A DNA stretch of 64,000 nucleotides, taken from contig CAJYXJ010000041.1 in assembly GCA_913778085.1 (NCBI GenBank), positions 24,560-88,559 on the forward strand, in the 5' to 3' direction. Origin of the DNA: an uncultured Chryseobacterium sp. (lineage in GTDB: Bacteria > Bacteroidota > Bacteroidia > Flavobacteriales > Weeksellaceae). Shown piece after piece: positions 44,568 through 53,665 of the stretch; the stretch's first letter is position 1, and the number at the start of each line of letters is the position of its first letter. Under the pieces are notes generated by a model that did not search any database, was not told the DNA's origin, and saw only the letters and a list, made by a program, of their open reading frames with translations. The position numbers were made by a program, and so were the translations under genes.

Positions 44568-47171
44568 CTAGAAAGGATATCCAAAAGCGATATTAAGGGT
44601 CGGTTTAAACGGCTGGAAATATTTAAATCGCCATCTTTCGCCGTCAGGACGGTTCGGCTCGTACATTTTATAGGCAAAATCCAGTCTTACTTTAATATAG
44701 GCAATATTCAGTCTTAGTCCCACGCCGCTTCCGACTCCTACCTGTTTTAAAAATCTGTTAAATTTAAATTCGTCACCGTCACCGTAGCCATTGTTATAGT
44801 TTTTTAGGCTCCAGATGTTACCGATGTCTGTAAAAACAGCACCTTCATATGTATCGTTGAAAGGAACCCTGAATTCAATATTAGTCGTCAGTTTTAAATT
44901 ATCCGTCATATAAGTGCGGACTCTTTCGTCAACCTGGGAATCGGCAGGCCCCAATCCGCCGAAAGGGACCCATGCCCTGATGTCATTTGGTCCACCGTTG
45001 AAATAAGACCGGATTACCGGCATATTGGAAGAGTTTCCATATGGAATCCCGATACCGATAAACTGGCGCAATGCCAGTGTATTGTCTCCGAATTTGAAGT
45101 ATTTTCTGATATCAAAATCAAATTTTACAAATTGGGCATAGGGAATATTAAAGATTGTACGTTCCGGGCTTGTGGTAATTCCTCCCTCATTTCTTTTCTG
45201 GTTAAAAATACTGAAGATATTTCCGGCCAGTTCTACTTTACCGCTAAAATAGAAAGCATTCGGATAATCTTTTTTTCCGATTTCATTATAGATAAAATTA
45301 TAAATCATAGAAGAAATCAGGACATCCTGCGTCTGCCGGTCTTTGTTGACAAGCGTTCCTACAAATGCCGTATATCGGTCTACTCCCTGCTGATTAAGCC
45401 CCTGAAGATAAGCCGTGTCGTTGATGATCTGCTGGGAAACCTGGTCAATGCTGAGCTGTCCGGAAGTAAATTTCTGAGCAATATCAGGATGAGAGACAAA
45501 ATAATCATTGAAAAATTCTTCCCGGATGGCATTGTCGCTGGTAAAGTAACTATAATACGCATCTTTATTCTTTGTTAAACTGAGCTGTGTATTGAATAGG
45601 GTCAGCCTGTGGGTAACTTTTTCATTTACCGTAGCCAGATAATTCAGTCCGGTATTGAAATTCAGTCTTCCCAGACCGATATTGTTCTGGTCGGAAACCC
45701 CTAAAACAATAGAGGAAGTCGGGCTGTACCGTTTGGGGATCAGCTTATAATAGTTAAATGGCAACAGCAGTCTTGGGAAGCTCAGGGAAGCCTGGGCTGC
45801 TATTTCGTAGGCCAGAATCCTCCGGTTGATATCTTTAGGATCAACAATACGTCCAAACGTTCCGGATACGCTGGTGGAAAGGTTTTCCGCACCACCGAAT
45901 ACATTTCTCGTAATAAGATCTACGGACGGCGAAACCCCGAAGTTGAGTACTTCAGAATAATTCAAATCCAATCCTACTTTCAGATCATATTTAGGGAGCG
46001 GTTTTAAGATATAAGTTACATCTACGATGCTGTCATTAGGACTGGTACCGCCGCCCCGTCTTAAAGAATCCCTGGCCTTCAGGATGCTGAAGTTATTCAT
46101 GGACAGGATATTTCTTTTGGTAAGATCAAGCTTTTTCTGGTCGTAAACCTGCTTATTTCCTACGATAATAGCCCTCCATATGGCACGGGAATCATAGGTA
46201 TTGTCTGTTTTATGAAAACGAATGCCTCTTAAACTGTCTTTTTTTGTGTTGGAGGGAAAATCTTTGATATCGTCTACAATAGCCACATCGATATTTCCAA
46301 TAGTGGACTTTTTATACGGATTATCAAGAGAATCTTTATGGACTTCCATTACCAGAGGAACCTGCTTGGTGCTTTTCAAAGAATCCGCTACAAAACCTAC
46401 CTCGTCGCCAAGCGCATTAAATCGATAGTAGCCATACTCTCTCATAAGATCATTGATCCGGTTTACTTCTTTTTCAAGTACGGTCTGGTCCAGGACCTGG
46501 CCTTTTCTGATGAGACTTTCTGTCAAATGCTGCTGATAAATACTTTTGACTTCGTTATCCGTAATATTGTAGTAATAATCCTTAATGTAAGTAGGATCTT
46601 TGTGGGTAATAAAATAGGTAACGGCGGCTTTTTTAGCTGCAGAATCAAGTTCATGTTTATATTTTACCTCAGCATCCCAATACCCTCTGTACGTCAGTCT
46701 TTTCTGGATGGATTCCGCACTCTTTTCGGTTCTGGTCTGGTCGAGAATAACCGGGGCAGAGCCCCAGTTGTGATACAGCCTGTCGAAGAAAAGACTTTTG
46801 CCAATATCATTGTTCATATTATATTTAATGAAAAGAGAATCCCTGAGTTTCTGATTCCTCATTTCATTGGGGTACGTCATGTATTCATTAAGCAGCGTAT
46901 CATATTTGGGATTGGCTGCATTGTACAGCCACAAACTCAGCGGCATGAAGAGAAACTGCCTTTTGTTGGGCTTTTGCTGTACGTAACCTTTCAACTCGCC
47001 GTCAAAAGGTTCTTTTTTATCTTCAAACTCAAAATTGTTTTTTACCAGCAGGTATTCGCCGTCCGGAACTTTTTTAGTAGTGCTACAGGCATACAAGAGA
47101 CCAACAAATGTTGCAAATGAGATAATTTTATAATACTTTTGAGGAGAATTCTTATAATGCTTACAGCTCAT
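44568..47171 (-). CDS. tamL: TamL: BamA/TamA-like outer-membrane lipoprotein
   Basis: An 867-aa Omp85-family protein that also carries a lipobox (LLYAC, C29), the mark of the Bacteroidota TamL. POTRA-like domains occupy roughly 40-430 and the 16-strand Omp85 barrel the C-terminal half. The loop motif that is VRGF in BamA appears as IRAW in NGGPNDIRAWVPFGG, and the last strand ends in Phe. It is thought to work with inner-membrane TamB in outer-membrane assembly. Its ATG overlaps the start of the divergent methyltransferase gene. Confidence 0.9.
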   Translation of the reverse strand: MSCKHYKNSPQKYYKIISFATFVGLLYACSTTKKVPDGEYLLVKNNFEFEDKKEPFDGELKGYVQQKPNKRQFLFMPLSLWLYNAANPKYDTLLNEYMTYPNEMRNQKLRDSLFIKYNMNNDIGKSLFFDRLYHNWGSAPVILDQTRTEKSAESIQKRLTYRGYWDAEVKYKHELDSAAKKAAVTYFITHKDPTYIKDYYYNITDNEVKSIYQQHLTESLIRKGQVLDQTVLEKEVNRINDLMREYGYYRFNALGDEVGFVADSLKSTKQVPLVMEVHKDSLDNPYKKSTIGNIDVAIVDDIKDFPSNTKKDSLRGIRFHKTDNTYDSRAIWRAIIVGNKQVYDQKKLDLTKRNILSMNNFSILKARDSLRRGGGTSPNDSIVDVTYILKPLPKYDLKVGLDLNYSEVLNFGVSPSVDLITRNVFGGAENLSTSVSGTFGRIVDPKDINRRILAYEIAAQASLSFPRLLLPFNYYKLIPKRYSPTSSIVLGVSDQNNIGLGRLNFNTGLNYLATVNEKVTHRLTLFNTQLSLTKNKDAYYSYFTSDNAIREEFFNDYFVSHPDIAQKFTSGQLSIDQVSQQIINDTAYLQGLNQQGVDRYTAFVGTLVNKDRQTQDVLISSMIYNFIYNEIGKKDYPNAFYFSGKVELAGNIFSIFNQKRNEGGITTSPERTIFNIPYAQFVKFDFDIRKYFKFGDNTLALRQFIGIGIPYGNSSNMPVIRSYFNGGPNDIRAWVPFGGLGPADSQVDERVRTYMTDNLKLTTNIEFRVPFNDTYEGAVFTDIGNIWSLKNYNNGYGDGDEFKFNRFLKQVGVGSGVGLRLNIAYIKVRLDFAYKMYEPNRPDGERWRFKYFQPFKPTLNIAFGYPF

Positions 47172-47888
47172 ACAATAAAAGTTTTACAGTCTTTGGATAA
47201 AAAGAAGTTCAGACAAAAATACAATTTGTTTTTGGTTGAAGGTAATAAAATCATCTGTGAACTTTTCAATTCTAAGTTTAAAATTAAAGAAATATTTTCT
47301 ACCGATCCGCAAAAACTGGACCGTCCGGATGCGCCCGTCACTCATATCTCTGAAAATGAGCTGAAAAAAATAAGTATGTTGCAGCATCCGAAAGATTCTG
47401 TAGCATTATGTTACCTCAATCCTCAGGAAAAATTTGAAGATCAGAACATCCAGCTGGTACTCGACGGCATCCAGGATCCGGGAAATCTTGGGACCATCAT
47501 TCGACTTGCGGACTGGTTCGGGATTGAGCAGATTATCTGCAGCGAGGATACGGTAGATGTTTACAATCCGAAGGTCATTATGGCCACAATGGGTTCTTTT
47601 ACAAGGGTAAATGTAGTTTATACAAATCTTAAGGAATATTTATCTGAAACACAGAATATCAATATCGGAACCGATATGGAAGGAGAAAATATCTACAGTT
47701 TCGAAAGGCCTGAGAAAATAAATCTCATTTTGGGAAACGAAGGGAATGGTATGCGTCAGGAAACGGAGGAACTGATTCAGAAAAGTGTTATGATTCCCAG
47801 ATTCGGAAAATCTCAGTCTACCGAAAGTCTCAATGTTTCAATGGCAGCCGGGATTATTCTGGGTCAGCTTTTTAATGAGAAAATTTAG
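47157..47888 (+). CDS. TrmH/SpoU-family RNA 2'-O-methyltransferase
   Basis: A 243-aa SPOUT methyltransferase with the N-terminal substrate-binding module (FRQKYNLFLVEGNKII) and the knotted SAM domain: motif 1 QDPGNLGTIIRLADWFG, motif 2 NLILGNEGNGMRQE, motif 3 IPRFGKSQSTESLNVSMAAGI. It methylates the 2'-OH of rRNA or tRNA; the target cannot be told. The ATG at 47157 was chosen as the family N-terminus starts there; it overlaps tamL by 15 bp head to head. Confidence 0.92.
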   Translation: MLTAHTIKVLQSLDKKKFRQKYNLFLVEGNKIICELFNSKFKIKEIFSTDPQKLDRPDAPVTHISENELKKISMLQHPKDSVALCYLNPQEKFEDQNIQLVLDGIQDPGNLGTIIRLADWFGIEQIICSEDTVDVYNPKVIMATMGSFTRVNVVYTNLKEYLSETQNINIGTDMEGENIYSFERPEKINLILGNEGNGMRQETEELIQKSVMIPRFGKSQSTESLNVSMAAGIILGQLFNEKI

Positions 47889-47973
47889 AATAATAGGGCA
47901 TGAGCGTGGGAGAGTTATCGGAAATCAAATTCAAAATATTTGATAAAACGCTTAAACACTCCCACTCTCAAAC
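47889..47973. other. Intergenic region with G-rich inverted motif
   Basis: Contains GTGGGAG and, 50 bp later, its complement CTCCCAC, each within similar G/A-rich or C/T-rich context. It may be a weak bidirectional terminator between convergent genes. Confidence 0.4.
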
Positions 47974-48471
47974 TCATATAAGTTGTTCCATGCTGGATAC
48001 GCTTTTGTTTTTCTGATAGGTCTCCAGCTTTTTTCTGATAAAGCGTAAAGCCATCGGAGCCAGATAAATCATAGCCGTGCCAATCAGCTTTTTCTTCCAG
48101 TTAGAACTCTTGAAGTTCTTACGGGCATAATTTCCGACGATGGTGGTTACTGCAAGGTTTATCATGATATCCATTGCATCACCCTTAATGGCGGAGCCGG
48201 CAATTCCCAATGCAGAGTTTTTGCTGATAAAGGCATCTTTTATTTCACTCGTAATTTGTTTGGCGATAACATCTTTACGGAGCACCACTTTTTCATCGCC
48301 GTCCTCATCAATCTTTTCCTGCAGGTACTGGTCCGTAAGACCATTGGTGAAAGCGCTGAGGCTTTCCTTTGTATTTTTAAAAGTAAGAAGATCTTCAATA
48401 CCTTCAATTTCCTGCTTCAGCAATTTTTTCTTTCTTCTCAGTTCCTCAAGGTTTTCATATTTTCTGCCCAT
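47974..48471 (-). CDS. Hypothetical protein of the YtxH/holin-like cluster
   Basis: A 165-aa protein with a coiled-coil, Lys/Glu-rich N-terminal half (LEELRRKKKLLKQEIEGIEDLL) and a C-terminal hydrophobic segment near 130-150. No family recognised. It is 3 bp after the holin-like gene, so the three minus-strand genes here probably form one envelope-stress unit. Confidence 0.72.
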   Translation of the reverse strand: MGRKYENLEELRRKKKLLKQEIEGIEDLLTFKNTKESLSAFTNGLTDQYLQEKIDEDGDEKVVLRKDVIAKQITSEIKDAFISKNSALGIAGSAIKGDAMDIMINLAVTTIVGNYARKNFKSSNWKKKLIGTAMIYLAPMALRFIRKKLETYQKNKSVSSMEQLI

Positions 48472-48474
48472 AGC

Positions 48475-48783
48475 TTAATGATTTAAGAATTTAATGACCT
48501 GATCCGCCACAGAATTTACGATTTTCTTTTTAAAAACCATCACTAAAATCATCGCCAGCAGATAAAATCCGGCTACGATCAGAAATCCGTAGGACTGGTT
48601 TCCTAATGCTTCCCCAATGAGAAAAGCAATTCCGAAATTGAACAGGATAATGAAAAAACCAAAAGCAACAAGCATAATCACAAAATAAGTGATCACTCCT
48701 GCCGAAAGGGAAGATTTCTCGGTTGCTTCTATTTTCAGCAGATCGATCCTTTTAGACGCATATTCTTTAATAGTTTCTATCAT
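48475..48783 (-). CDS. Phage-holin-superfamily-III-like membrane protein
   Basis: A 102-aa protein with an N-terminal amphipathic helix (IKEYASKRIDLLKIEATEKSS) and two membrane segments, the pattern of the Phage_holin_3_6 family. Such genes are chromosomal in many Bacteroidota next to ytxH and are not evidence of a prophage. Confidence 0.8.
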   Translation of the reverse strand: MIETIKEYASKRIDLLKIEATEKSSLSAGVITYFVIMLVAFGFFIILFNFGIAFLIGEALGNQSYGFLIVAGFYLLAMILVMVFKKKIVNSVADQVIKFLNH

Positions 48784-48865
48784 TGTTTTTTTATTTAAAG
48801 TTATAAAAAAAGGAACCTTCTTTTGTAAAGTTCCTTTTCATAATTTACCTAAAAAAATAAATCAT

Positions 48866-49213
48866 TTAGTTTTTTAGATCATTAAGTTCCGATTCTACGT
48901 TTTTTACAACATCCGCAGTTTTTGAAACAATCTGATCTTTATATTTATCATATCCGTCTTTTACGGTATGTGCAACACTGTTGGCTGTTTCTTTGAAAGT
49001 AGACGAAATATTGCTATACTGGTCTTTTACTTTTTCAGACACTTCGTCATATTTATTTTTAGCCTGATCTTTAATATCATTAGCTTTTGTTTTGATCTTT
49101 TTTCTTGTTTCTTTTCCTTCCTCAGGAGCATAAAGCATTCCTAAGATAACACCTGCTGCAGCACCTGCAAGAAGCCCTGCCAAAATACCCGCTGTATTGT
49201 TCTTTTTAGACAT
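48866..49213 (-). CDS. YtxH domain protein
   Basis: A 115-aa protein with a Gly/Ala-rich membrane helix (GILAGLLAGAAAGVILGMLY, about 9-28) followed by the YtxH pattern APEEGKETRKKIKTK and a long coiled coil. It is the first gene of the three-gene minus-strand cluster and is likely a general-stress envelope protein. Confidence 0.85.
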   Translation of the reverse strand: MSKKNNTAGILAGLLAGAAAGVILGMLYAPEEGKETRKKIKTKANDIKDQAKNKYDEVSEKVKDQYSNISSTFKETANSVAHTVKDGYDKYKDQIVSKTADVVKNVESELNDLKN

Positions 49214-49310
49214 TTTCGTTTTTTTTAATAGTTAATAAAATACTAGCTTTTTACTTGGTTTAATTTGTACAATTTATATACCAAAAGAGGGAAGGATCTA
49301 TTAAAAAATG

Positions 49311-49985
49311 TTAAATCTTTCTGATGTGAGATAGAATTGCATCAATGGTTTCCTGCTTATTCAGAAAGGTATTGTCTATAACAATAGCATCTTCAGCCTG
49401 CTTCAACGGGGCAATTTCGCGTTCGCTGTCTATTTTGTCGCGCTCGATCAGATTTTCTTTCACCTGCCTTTCATCTGCCCGGATGCCTAAAGTGATCAAT
49501 TCCTGATATCTTCTTCTCGTGCGCTCGTCGATGCTTGCGGTAAGGAAAAATTTATAGTCTGCATCCGGCAGAACTACCGTTCCGATATCGCGGCCGTCCA
49601 TAATGATGCCGCCTTTTTCTGCCTGTGAACGTTGGGACTGCAGGAGAAAGTCCCGGACTTCTTTTTGTTTGGCCACAAAGCTTACGTTATCCGAAACTTC
49701 GTTGGTCCGAATGGCTTTTGAGATATCGATGTGGTTTAGAAAAAGGATCAGCTCGCCTTCAGAATTTTTAAACTCAAGCTCAATTTCATTAAAAGATGAA
49801 AACAGCCTGTCCAGGTCAATAGAACCGTTTTCCCCGATACAGTTCTGAAGGGCAAACCAGGTTACGCCGCGGTAAAGGGCCCCGGTGTCGAGGTGAATAA
49901 TCCCCAATGTTTGGGCAATGATTTTAGAGATGGAACTTTTTCCGGTAGACGAGTACCCGTCGATCGCAATTACAGGTTTTTTCAT
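49311..49985 (-). CDS. cmk: Cytidylate kinase
   Basis: A 224-aa CMP/dCMP kinase with P-loop GYSSTGKSS (10-18), the substrate region LDTGALYRGVTW and MDGRDIGTVVLPDADYKFFLTAS near the middle. It lies beside porQ as in many Bacteroidota, 92 bp after its stop. Confidence 0.95.
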   Translation of the reverse strand: MKKPVIAIDGYSSTGKSSISKIIAQTLGIIHLDTGALYRGVTWFALQNCIGENGSIDLDRLFSSFNEIELEFKNSEGELILFLNHIDISKAIRTNEVSDNVSFVAKQKEVRDFLLQSQRSQAEKGGIIMDGRDIGTVVLPDADYKFFLTASIDERTRRRYQELITLGIRADERQVKENLIERDKIDSEREIAPLKQAEDAIVIDNTFLNKQETIDAILSHIRKI

Positions 49986-50077
49986 AGCGCAAATTTCCAG
50001 ATTTTTTCTTAAAAATCAAGAAACCTTAAGAGAATTTCTTAAGGTTTCTTTTATTTTATCGGTCTTTTTTATCTTAT

Positions 50078-51070
50078 TTAATAGCCTGCACGGCTTGTAA
50101 GATCTACGGAAATACCTATCTGGTTGACATTAGATGCATTATGGTACCTCACATGAGCATAATCGATCCTGAACCTCGATAACTTTACTCCGAAGCCGGC
50201 AGAAAGTCCTGAAAAATTTCTCTGGTCTACAACGGCAAGCTCACTTCCCCGTTTCACATTGTACCCTAGCCGGATATTGAAACTCTTCTCCGGAAAAAGC
50301 TCGGCACCCAAAGAAAAGTGATCGGCTATTTTTCTTCCCACATTTACTTCCTGTCCGTTTACATTATAGGGTGACGAAATATCAAACTGCTGAACATCGT
50401 GTGCGGTAATGGTAATTGCCAGCGGAACAGCTTTTAAAATTCTTGTGTACCCAATATCTACCCGGAAAGGAAGATTTTCCCTTGTCCCGTTGAATGACTT
50501 GAACTGGTACCCGAAGTTTCTGAAAACCACAGAAGCTGTTTCCTTGTTCTTTTTATTATGATAGGTAACCCCGGCATTCCCTGAAATCGCGGAAGCCGAA
50601 TAGCTGTCGATTTTTGATGTGATGAAATTCAGTCCTCCTCCAATGGTCCAGTCTTCTTCAAACTGATAGGCGTACCCGGCCCCGACAGCAACATCGGAAG
50701 CTGTAAAGGTCCCATTTTCAAAACCGCTGTCATCTGTTCTCGGGATACTTCCGTAGCTCATGTACCGGGCATTGATGGTTGCCATGTGGCCGTTATCAAA
50801 ATCTTTGGCATAAGCAATGGTTCCATACTTGGAATCTGCCAGATAAGCCGTGGCATTTACGGAAAGCTGATTATCCGAATCTTTATTCAGCAAAGAAGGG
50901 TTTGCAATAGCAAAGGAAACATCATGATCTCGTACGGATATCGCATCACCGCCCAGGGCCGCCTGCCTAGCAGACACCGGAAGGTTCAAGAACGGAAAAA
51001 CATTTGTTCCTGTTTGTGCATAAGAAACAATTCCTGAGAGAAATGATGAAAGAATGACAATTTTCTTCAA
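50078..51070 (-). CDS. porQ: Type IX secretion system protein PorQ
   Basis: A 330-aa outer-membrane beta-barrel protein (signal …SGIVSYA) with the PorQ pattern FPFLNLPVSARQAALGG, NPSLL near 58 and the C-terminal FGVKLSRFRIDYAH strand. PorQ is a component of the attachment complex of the type IX secretion system, which exports proteins with C-terminal sorting domains. Its presence, and the neighbour cmk, supports Bacteroidota. Confidence 0.93.
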   Translation of the reverse strand: MKKIVILSSFLSGIVSYAQTGTNVFPFLNLPVSARQAALGGDAISVRDHDVSFAIANPSLLNKDSDNQLSVNATAYLADSKYGTIAYAKDFDNGHMATINARYMSYGSIPRTDDSGFENGTFTASDVAVGAGYAYQFEEDWTIGGGLNFITSKIDSYSASAISGNAGVTYHNKKNKETASVVFRNFGYQFKSFNGTRENLPFRVDIGYTRILKAVPLAITITAHDVQQFDISSPYNVNGQEVNVGRKIADHFSLGAELFPEKSFNIRLGYNVKRGSELAVVDQRNFSGLSAGFGVKLSRFRIDYAHVRYHNASNVNQIGISVDLTSRAGY

Positions 51071-51218
51071 TTCAGTTTATTAGTAATGCAAAAATAATCC
51101 TTTTTCGTACTTTTCAAAATATTTCGCCCATTATTTATAGGTAAATATGTATTTTTTGCAAAACAGGAGTTTATTTCAGAATACAGTGATTTTTGTCGGG
51201 CTGAAAAATGGATACCGG

Positions 51219-51408
51219 ATGGGTAAGTTTTTAGGTTATCGGATTCCCGTTGTCACCAGTCCTGATTGCAGCGACCTCCTTTTTTGCGCAGGAAAAAAGC
51301 CCGGAAAAAAAGATACAGCGGAAAACAGGAAACAGCTTCGGATACAACTCCTGCTATTTCAATAAAAGTCTCAGGAAACGGCGCGGAACGGAAGATTTAA
51401 AAATTTAA
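51219..51408 (+). pseudogene. Possible frameshifted small secreted protein
   Basis: An ATG at 51219 (MGKFL…) followed by a shift near 51233 opens a frame to a stop at 51406-51408 that reads like a signal peptide end and mature start (…LIAATSFFAQEKSPEKK). Only one base separates the two frames. It may be a decayed small exported protein or chance. Confidence 0.25.
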
Positions 51409-51415
51409 TGCAGAA

Positions 51416-51447
51416 TTGAAAACCAACCTTATTAATGATTATATTTG
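51416..51447 (+). promoter_or_regulatory. pyrH promoter
   Basis: TTG at 51416-51418, a 21-bp spacer and TATATTTG at 51440-51447 match the Bacteroidota promoter. It decides the pyrH start at 51503, since upstream in-frame codons lie before the transcript start. Confidence 0.7.
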
Positions 51448-51502
51448 CAAAGTCAAATTTCAGACAATCAACCTAACGGAAAAAAGTTATTTATACAAAA
51501 AA

Positions 51503-52210
51503 ATGAAATATAAAAGAATCCTTCTGAAACTGAGTGGTGAAGCCCTAATGGGGAACAGACAATACGGTATCGACAACGAAAGGCTACAGGAATATGCAGC
51601 GGAAATAAAAAAAGTAGTGGAGAAAGGCTGTGAAGTTGCCATCGTAATCGGAGGAGGAAACATTTTCCGCGGGTTAGCCGGTGCGGCCAAAGGAATGGAC
51701 CGGGTGCAGGGCGATTATATGGGAATGCTGGCTACCGTGATCAACGGAATGGCTTTACAGGGTGCACTGGAAGATGCAGGAATTAAAACCAGGCTTCAGT
51801 CTGCAATAGAAATGGACAAAGTGGCCGAACCTTTTATCAAAAGAAGAGCCGTAAGACATCTTGAAAAGGGAAGGGTGGTGATCTTCGGCGCCGGAACCGG
51901 AAACCCGTATTTTACAACCGATACGGCGGCTACATTAAGAGCCATTGAAATTGACGCGGATGTTATTTTAAAAGGAACAAGGGTAGACGGAATTTATGAC
52001 AGCGATCCGGAAAAAAATGTAGACGCGGTAAAATATAATTCATTATCTTTCGACGAAGTTTATGCCAAGAATCTGAAAGTAATGGATATGACGGCATTTA
52101 CTTTAAGCCACGAGAACAAGCTGCCGATTATCGTATTCGATATGAATAAAGACGGCAACCTGGAAAAAATCGTGGACGGCGAAAATGTTGGTACTTTAGT
52201 TGATTTGTAA
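51503..52210 (+). CDS. pyrH: UMP kinase
   Basis: A 235-aa bacterial UMP kinase of the amino-acid-kinase fold: KLSGEALMG near the start, [10 protein letters not shown] for the phosphate-binding Gly loop, and [13 protein letters not shown]-type region ([20 protein letters not shown]). It phosphorylates UMP in pyrimidine synthesis. frr follows 97 bp later, the usual bacterial neighbour. Confidence 0.96.
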   Translation: MKYKRILLKLSGEALMGNRQYGIDNERLQEYAAEIKKVVEKGCEVAIVIGGGNIFRGLAGAAKGMDRVQGDYMGMLATVINGMALQGALEDAGIKTRLQSAIEMDKVAEPFIKRRAVRHLEKGRVVIFGAGTGNPYFTTDTAATLRAIEIDADVILKGTRVDGIYDSDPEKNVDAVKYNSLSFDEVYAKNLKVMDMTAFTLSHENKLPIIVFDMNKDGNLEKIVDGENVGTLVDL

Positions 52211-52307
52211 CAGGTAATTCGGGGGTAAAGATTTTTTGAATCATTCGCCCATTACTCATTACTAATCGATTATAAAAATGTGTAACTTATCAAATTTTTA
52301 TTATATA

Positions 52308-52862
52308 ATGGAAGAAATAGATCTTATAGTAGAGTCTGTACAACATGACATGGAAGCAGCTATTAAGCACCTGGATCATGCATTTCAGAGAATCAGAGCG
52401 GGGCGTGCGTCCACAACGATGGTTCAGGATGTCATGGTGGAATATTACGGGGCATTGACTCCGATCAACCAGGTAGCGAATGTTTCTATTCCTGATGCGA
52501 TGACAATTTCTATTCAACCCTGGGATGCTAAAGCGATCAACGATATTGAAAAGGCGATCATCAATTCAAATTTAGGTTTTGCGCCTTCTAATAACGGGAT
52601 CAACATTATTCTCAACGTTCCGCCATTAACGGAGGAAAGAAGAAGAGAACTGGCCAAGCAGGCTAAAAGTGAGACTGAAGATACGAAAGTGGTGGTAAGA
52701 AACGCCAGACAAAACGGTCTGAAAGAGCTTAAAAGACTGGACGGTGTTTCCGAAGATATTGTAAAAGGTGTGGAAGCCGATATTCAGGCACTTACCGATA
52801 AGTATGTAAAAGCTTGTGACGAACATCTTAAAGTGAAGGAAGCTGAAATTATGAAGGTCTAA
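52308..52862 (+). CDS. frr: Ribosome recycling factor
   Basis: A 184-aa protein with the full RRF pattern: RAGRASTTMVQDVMVEYYGALTPINQVANVSIPDAMTISIQPWD in domain I/II, and the C-terminal helix VRNARQNGLKELKRL…DKYVKACDEHLKVKEAEIM. It splits post-termination ribosomes with EF-G. The start is the ATG at 52308, as the upstream extension is not part of the family. Confidence 0.96.
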   Translation: MEEIDLIVESVQHDMEAAIKHLDHAFQRIRAGRASTTMVQDVMVEYYGALTPINQVANVSIPDAMTISIQPWDAKAINDIEKAIINSNLGFAPSNNGINIILNVPPLTEERRRELAKQAKSETEDTKVVVRNARQNGLKELKRLDGVSEDIVKGVEADIQALTDKYVKACDEHLKVKEAEIMKV

Positions 52863-52883
52863 TTTTCAGTATCAAAATAGAAA

Positions 52884-52917
52884 AAGCGGTTTCATCCTGA
52901 TGAAGCCGCTTCTTTTT
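52884..52917 (+). terminator. Terminator of frr
   Basis: A 12-bp stem (AAGCGGTTTCAT with complement, one G-T pair), CCTG loop and T run; it ends just at the convergent gene. Confidence 0.88.
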
Positions 52918-53567
52918 TACAGACACTGTATTTTCTCTTTCCGGTCTTTGTTTTCCAATAGGATCTTCAGGGTCTTTTTTAATTCTGTATCCGTGCAGTT
53001 TTTGCTTTCTCCGTCAGAAACATTTTCAGGCTTTAAATGATTTTTGGTTCTGAGCGTATACTCTTTGTCTCTGCAATATTCTAACCGATCATTAATATAA
53101 TATAGCCTTTGTTCTTTAATATCATCCTTTGTTTCGGGTTTTTCTGCTGTTCCGCCATCATCGAAGTTCCAAACCGTTTCTTCATTAAGAATAAAAAAAA
53201 CCTGATTATCTTTAATGAAATATTTCGTCGATGAGGAGAAATGGCTGTTTTCCGAATAAAAATTTTTTACCATCTTAAGCTGTTTGTCGAAATAGTAGAA
53301 AACGGCTTCTCCTTCTCTTCCTGTTTTTTCACAATGATAGGTAAACGATGAGGAATCGAGCTTTTTTGAGATTAAAAGAGTATTCAGGACAGCATATTCT
53401 TTTTTTATATCATCAATGGTTTTAATGCGAGCATACGAAACGGTATCGGAAGGTTTTTGGTTCACCATACGCTCTTTTAAAGAATGGTTCTGATTGGTTC
53501 TGGAATCTTCTTTTTTTTGACAGGAAACGATCAGGGTAAGGCAAAGGGCCGTGATTATATTTTTCAT
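52917..53567 (-). CDS. Hypothetical lipoprotein
   Basis: A 216-aa protein with lipobox LIVSC (C16) and a soluble Lys/Asp/Glu-rich part; no family recognised. Its end contains the sequence ESKNCTDTELKKTLKILLE. It lies in its own minus-strand unit after frr. Confidence 0.68.
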   Translation of the reverse strand: MKNIITALCLTLIVSCQKKEDSRTNQNHSLKERMVNQKPSDTVSYARIKTIDDIKKEYAVLNTLLISKKLDSSSFTYHCEKTGREGEAVFYYFDKQLKMVKNFYSENSHFSSSTKYFIKDNQVFFILNEETVWNFDDGGTAEKPETKDDIKEQRLYYINDRLEYCRDKEYTLRTKNHLKPENVSDGESKNCTDTELKKTLKILLENKDRKEKIQCL

Positions 53568-53665
53568 AGGGTGAATTTGGTTGATTCAATAATACAAAAA
53601 AAATTAACTCAAACAAAAAAGCAGTCTCAAATCCGAAACTGCTTTTCATTTGTTTTTAAAACTGA

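Noticed and set aside
46338-47120. Long open frame on the plus strand across tamL
   Set aside because: It is the antisense of a well-supported Omp85 gene; its composition (Phe/Ile/Arg-rich) is the mirror of the barrel codons and no start signal is present.
48475-49213. Possible prophage because of a holin-like gene
   Set aside because: The holin/YtxH cluster is a chromosomal envelope set in Bacteroidota; no other phage genes nearby.
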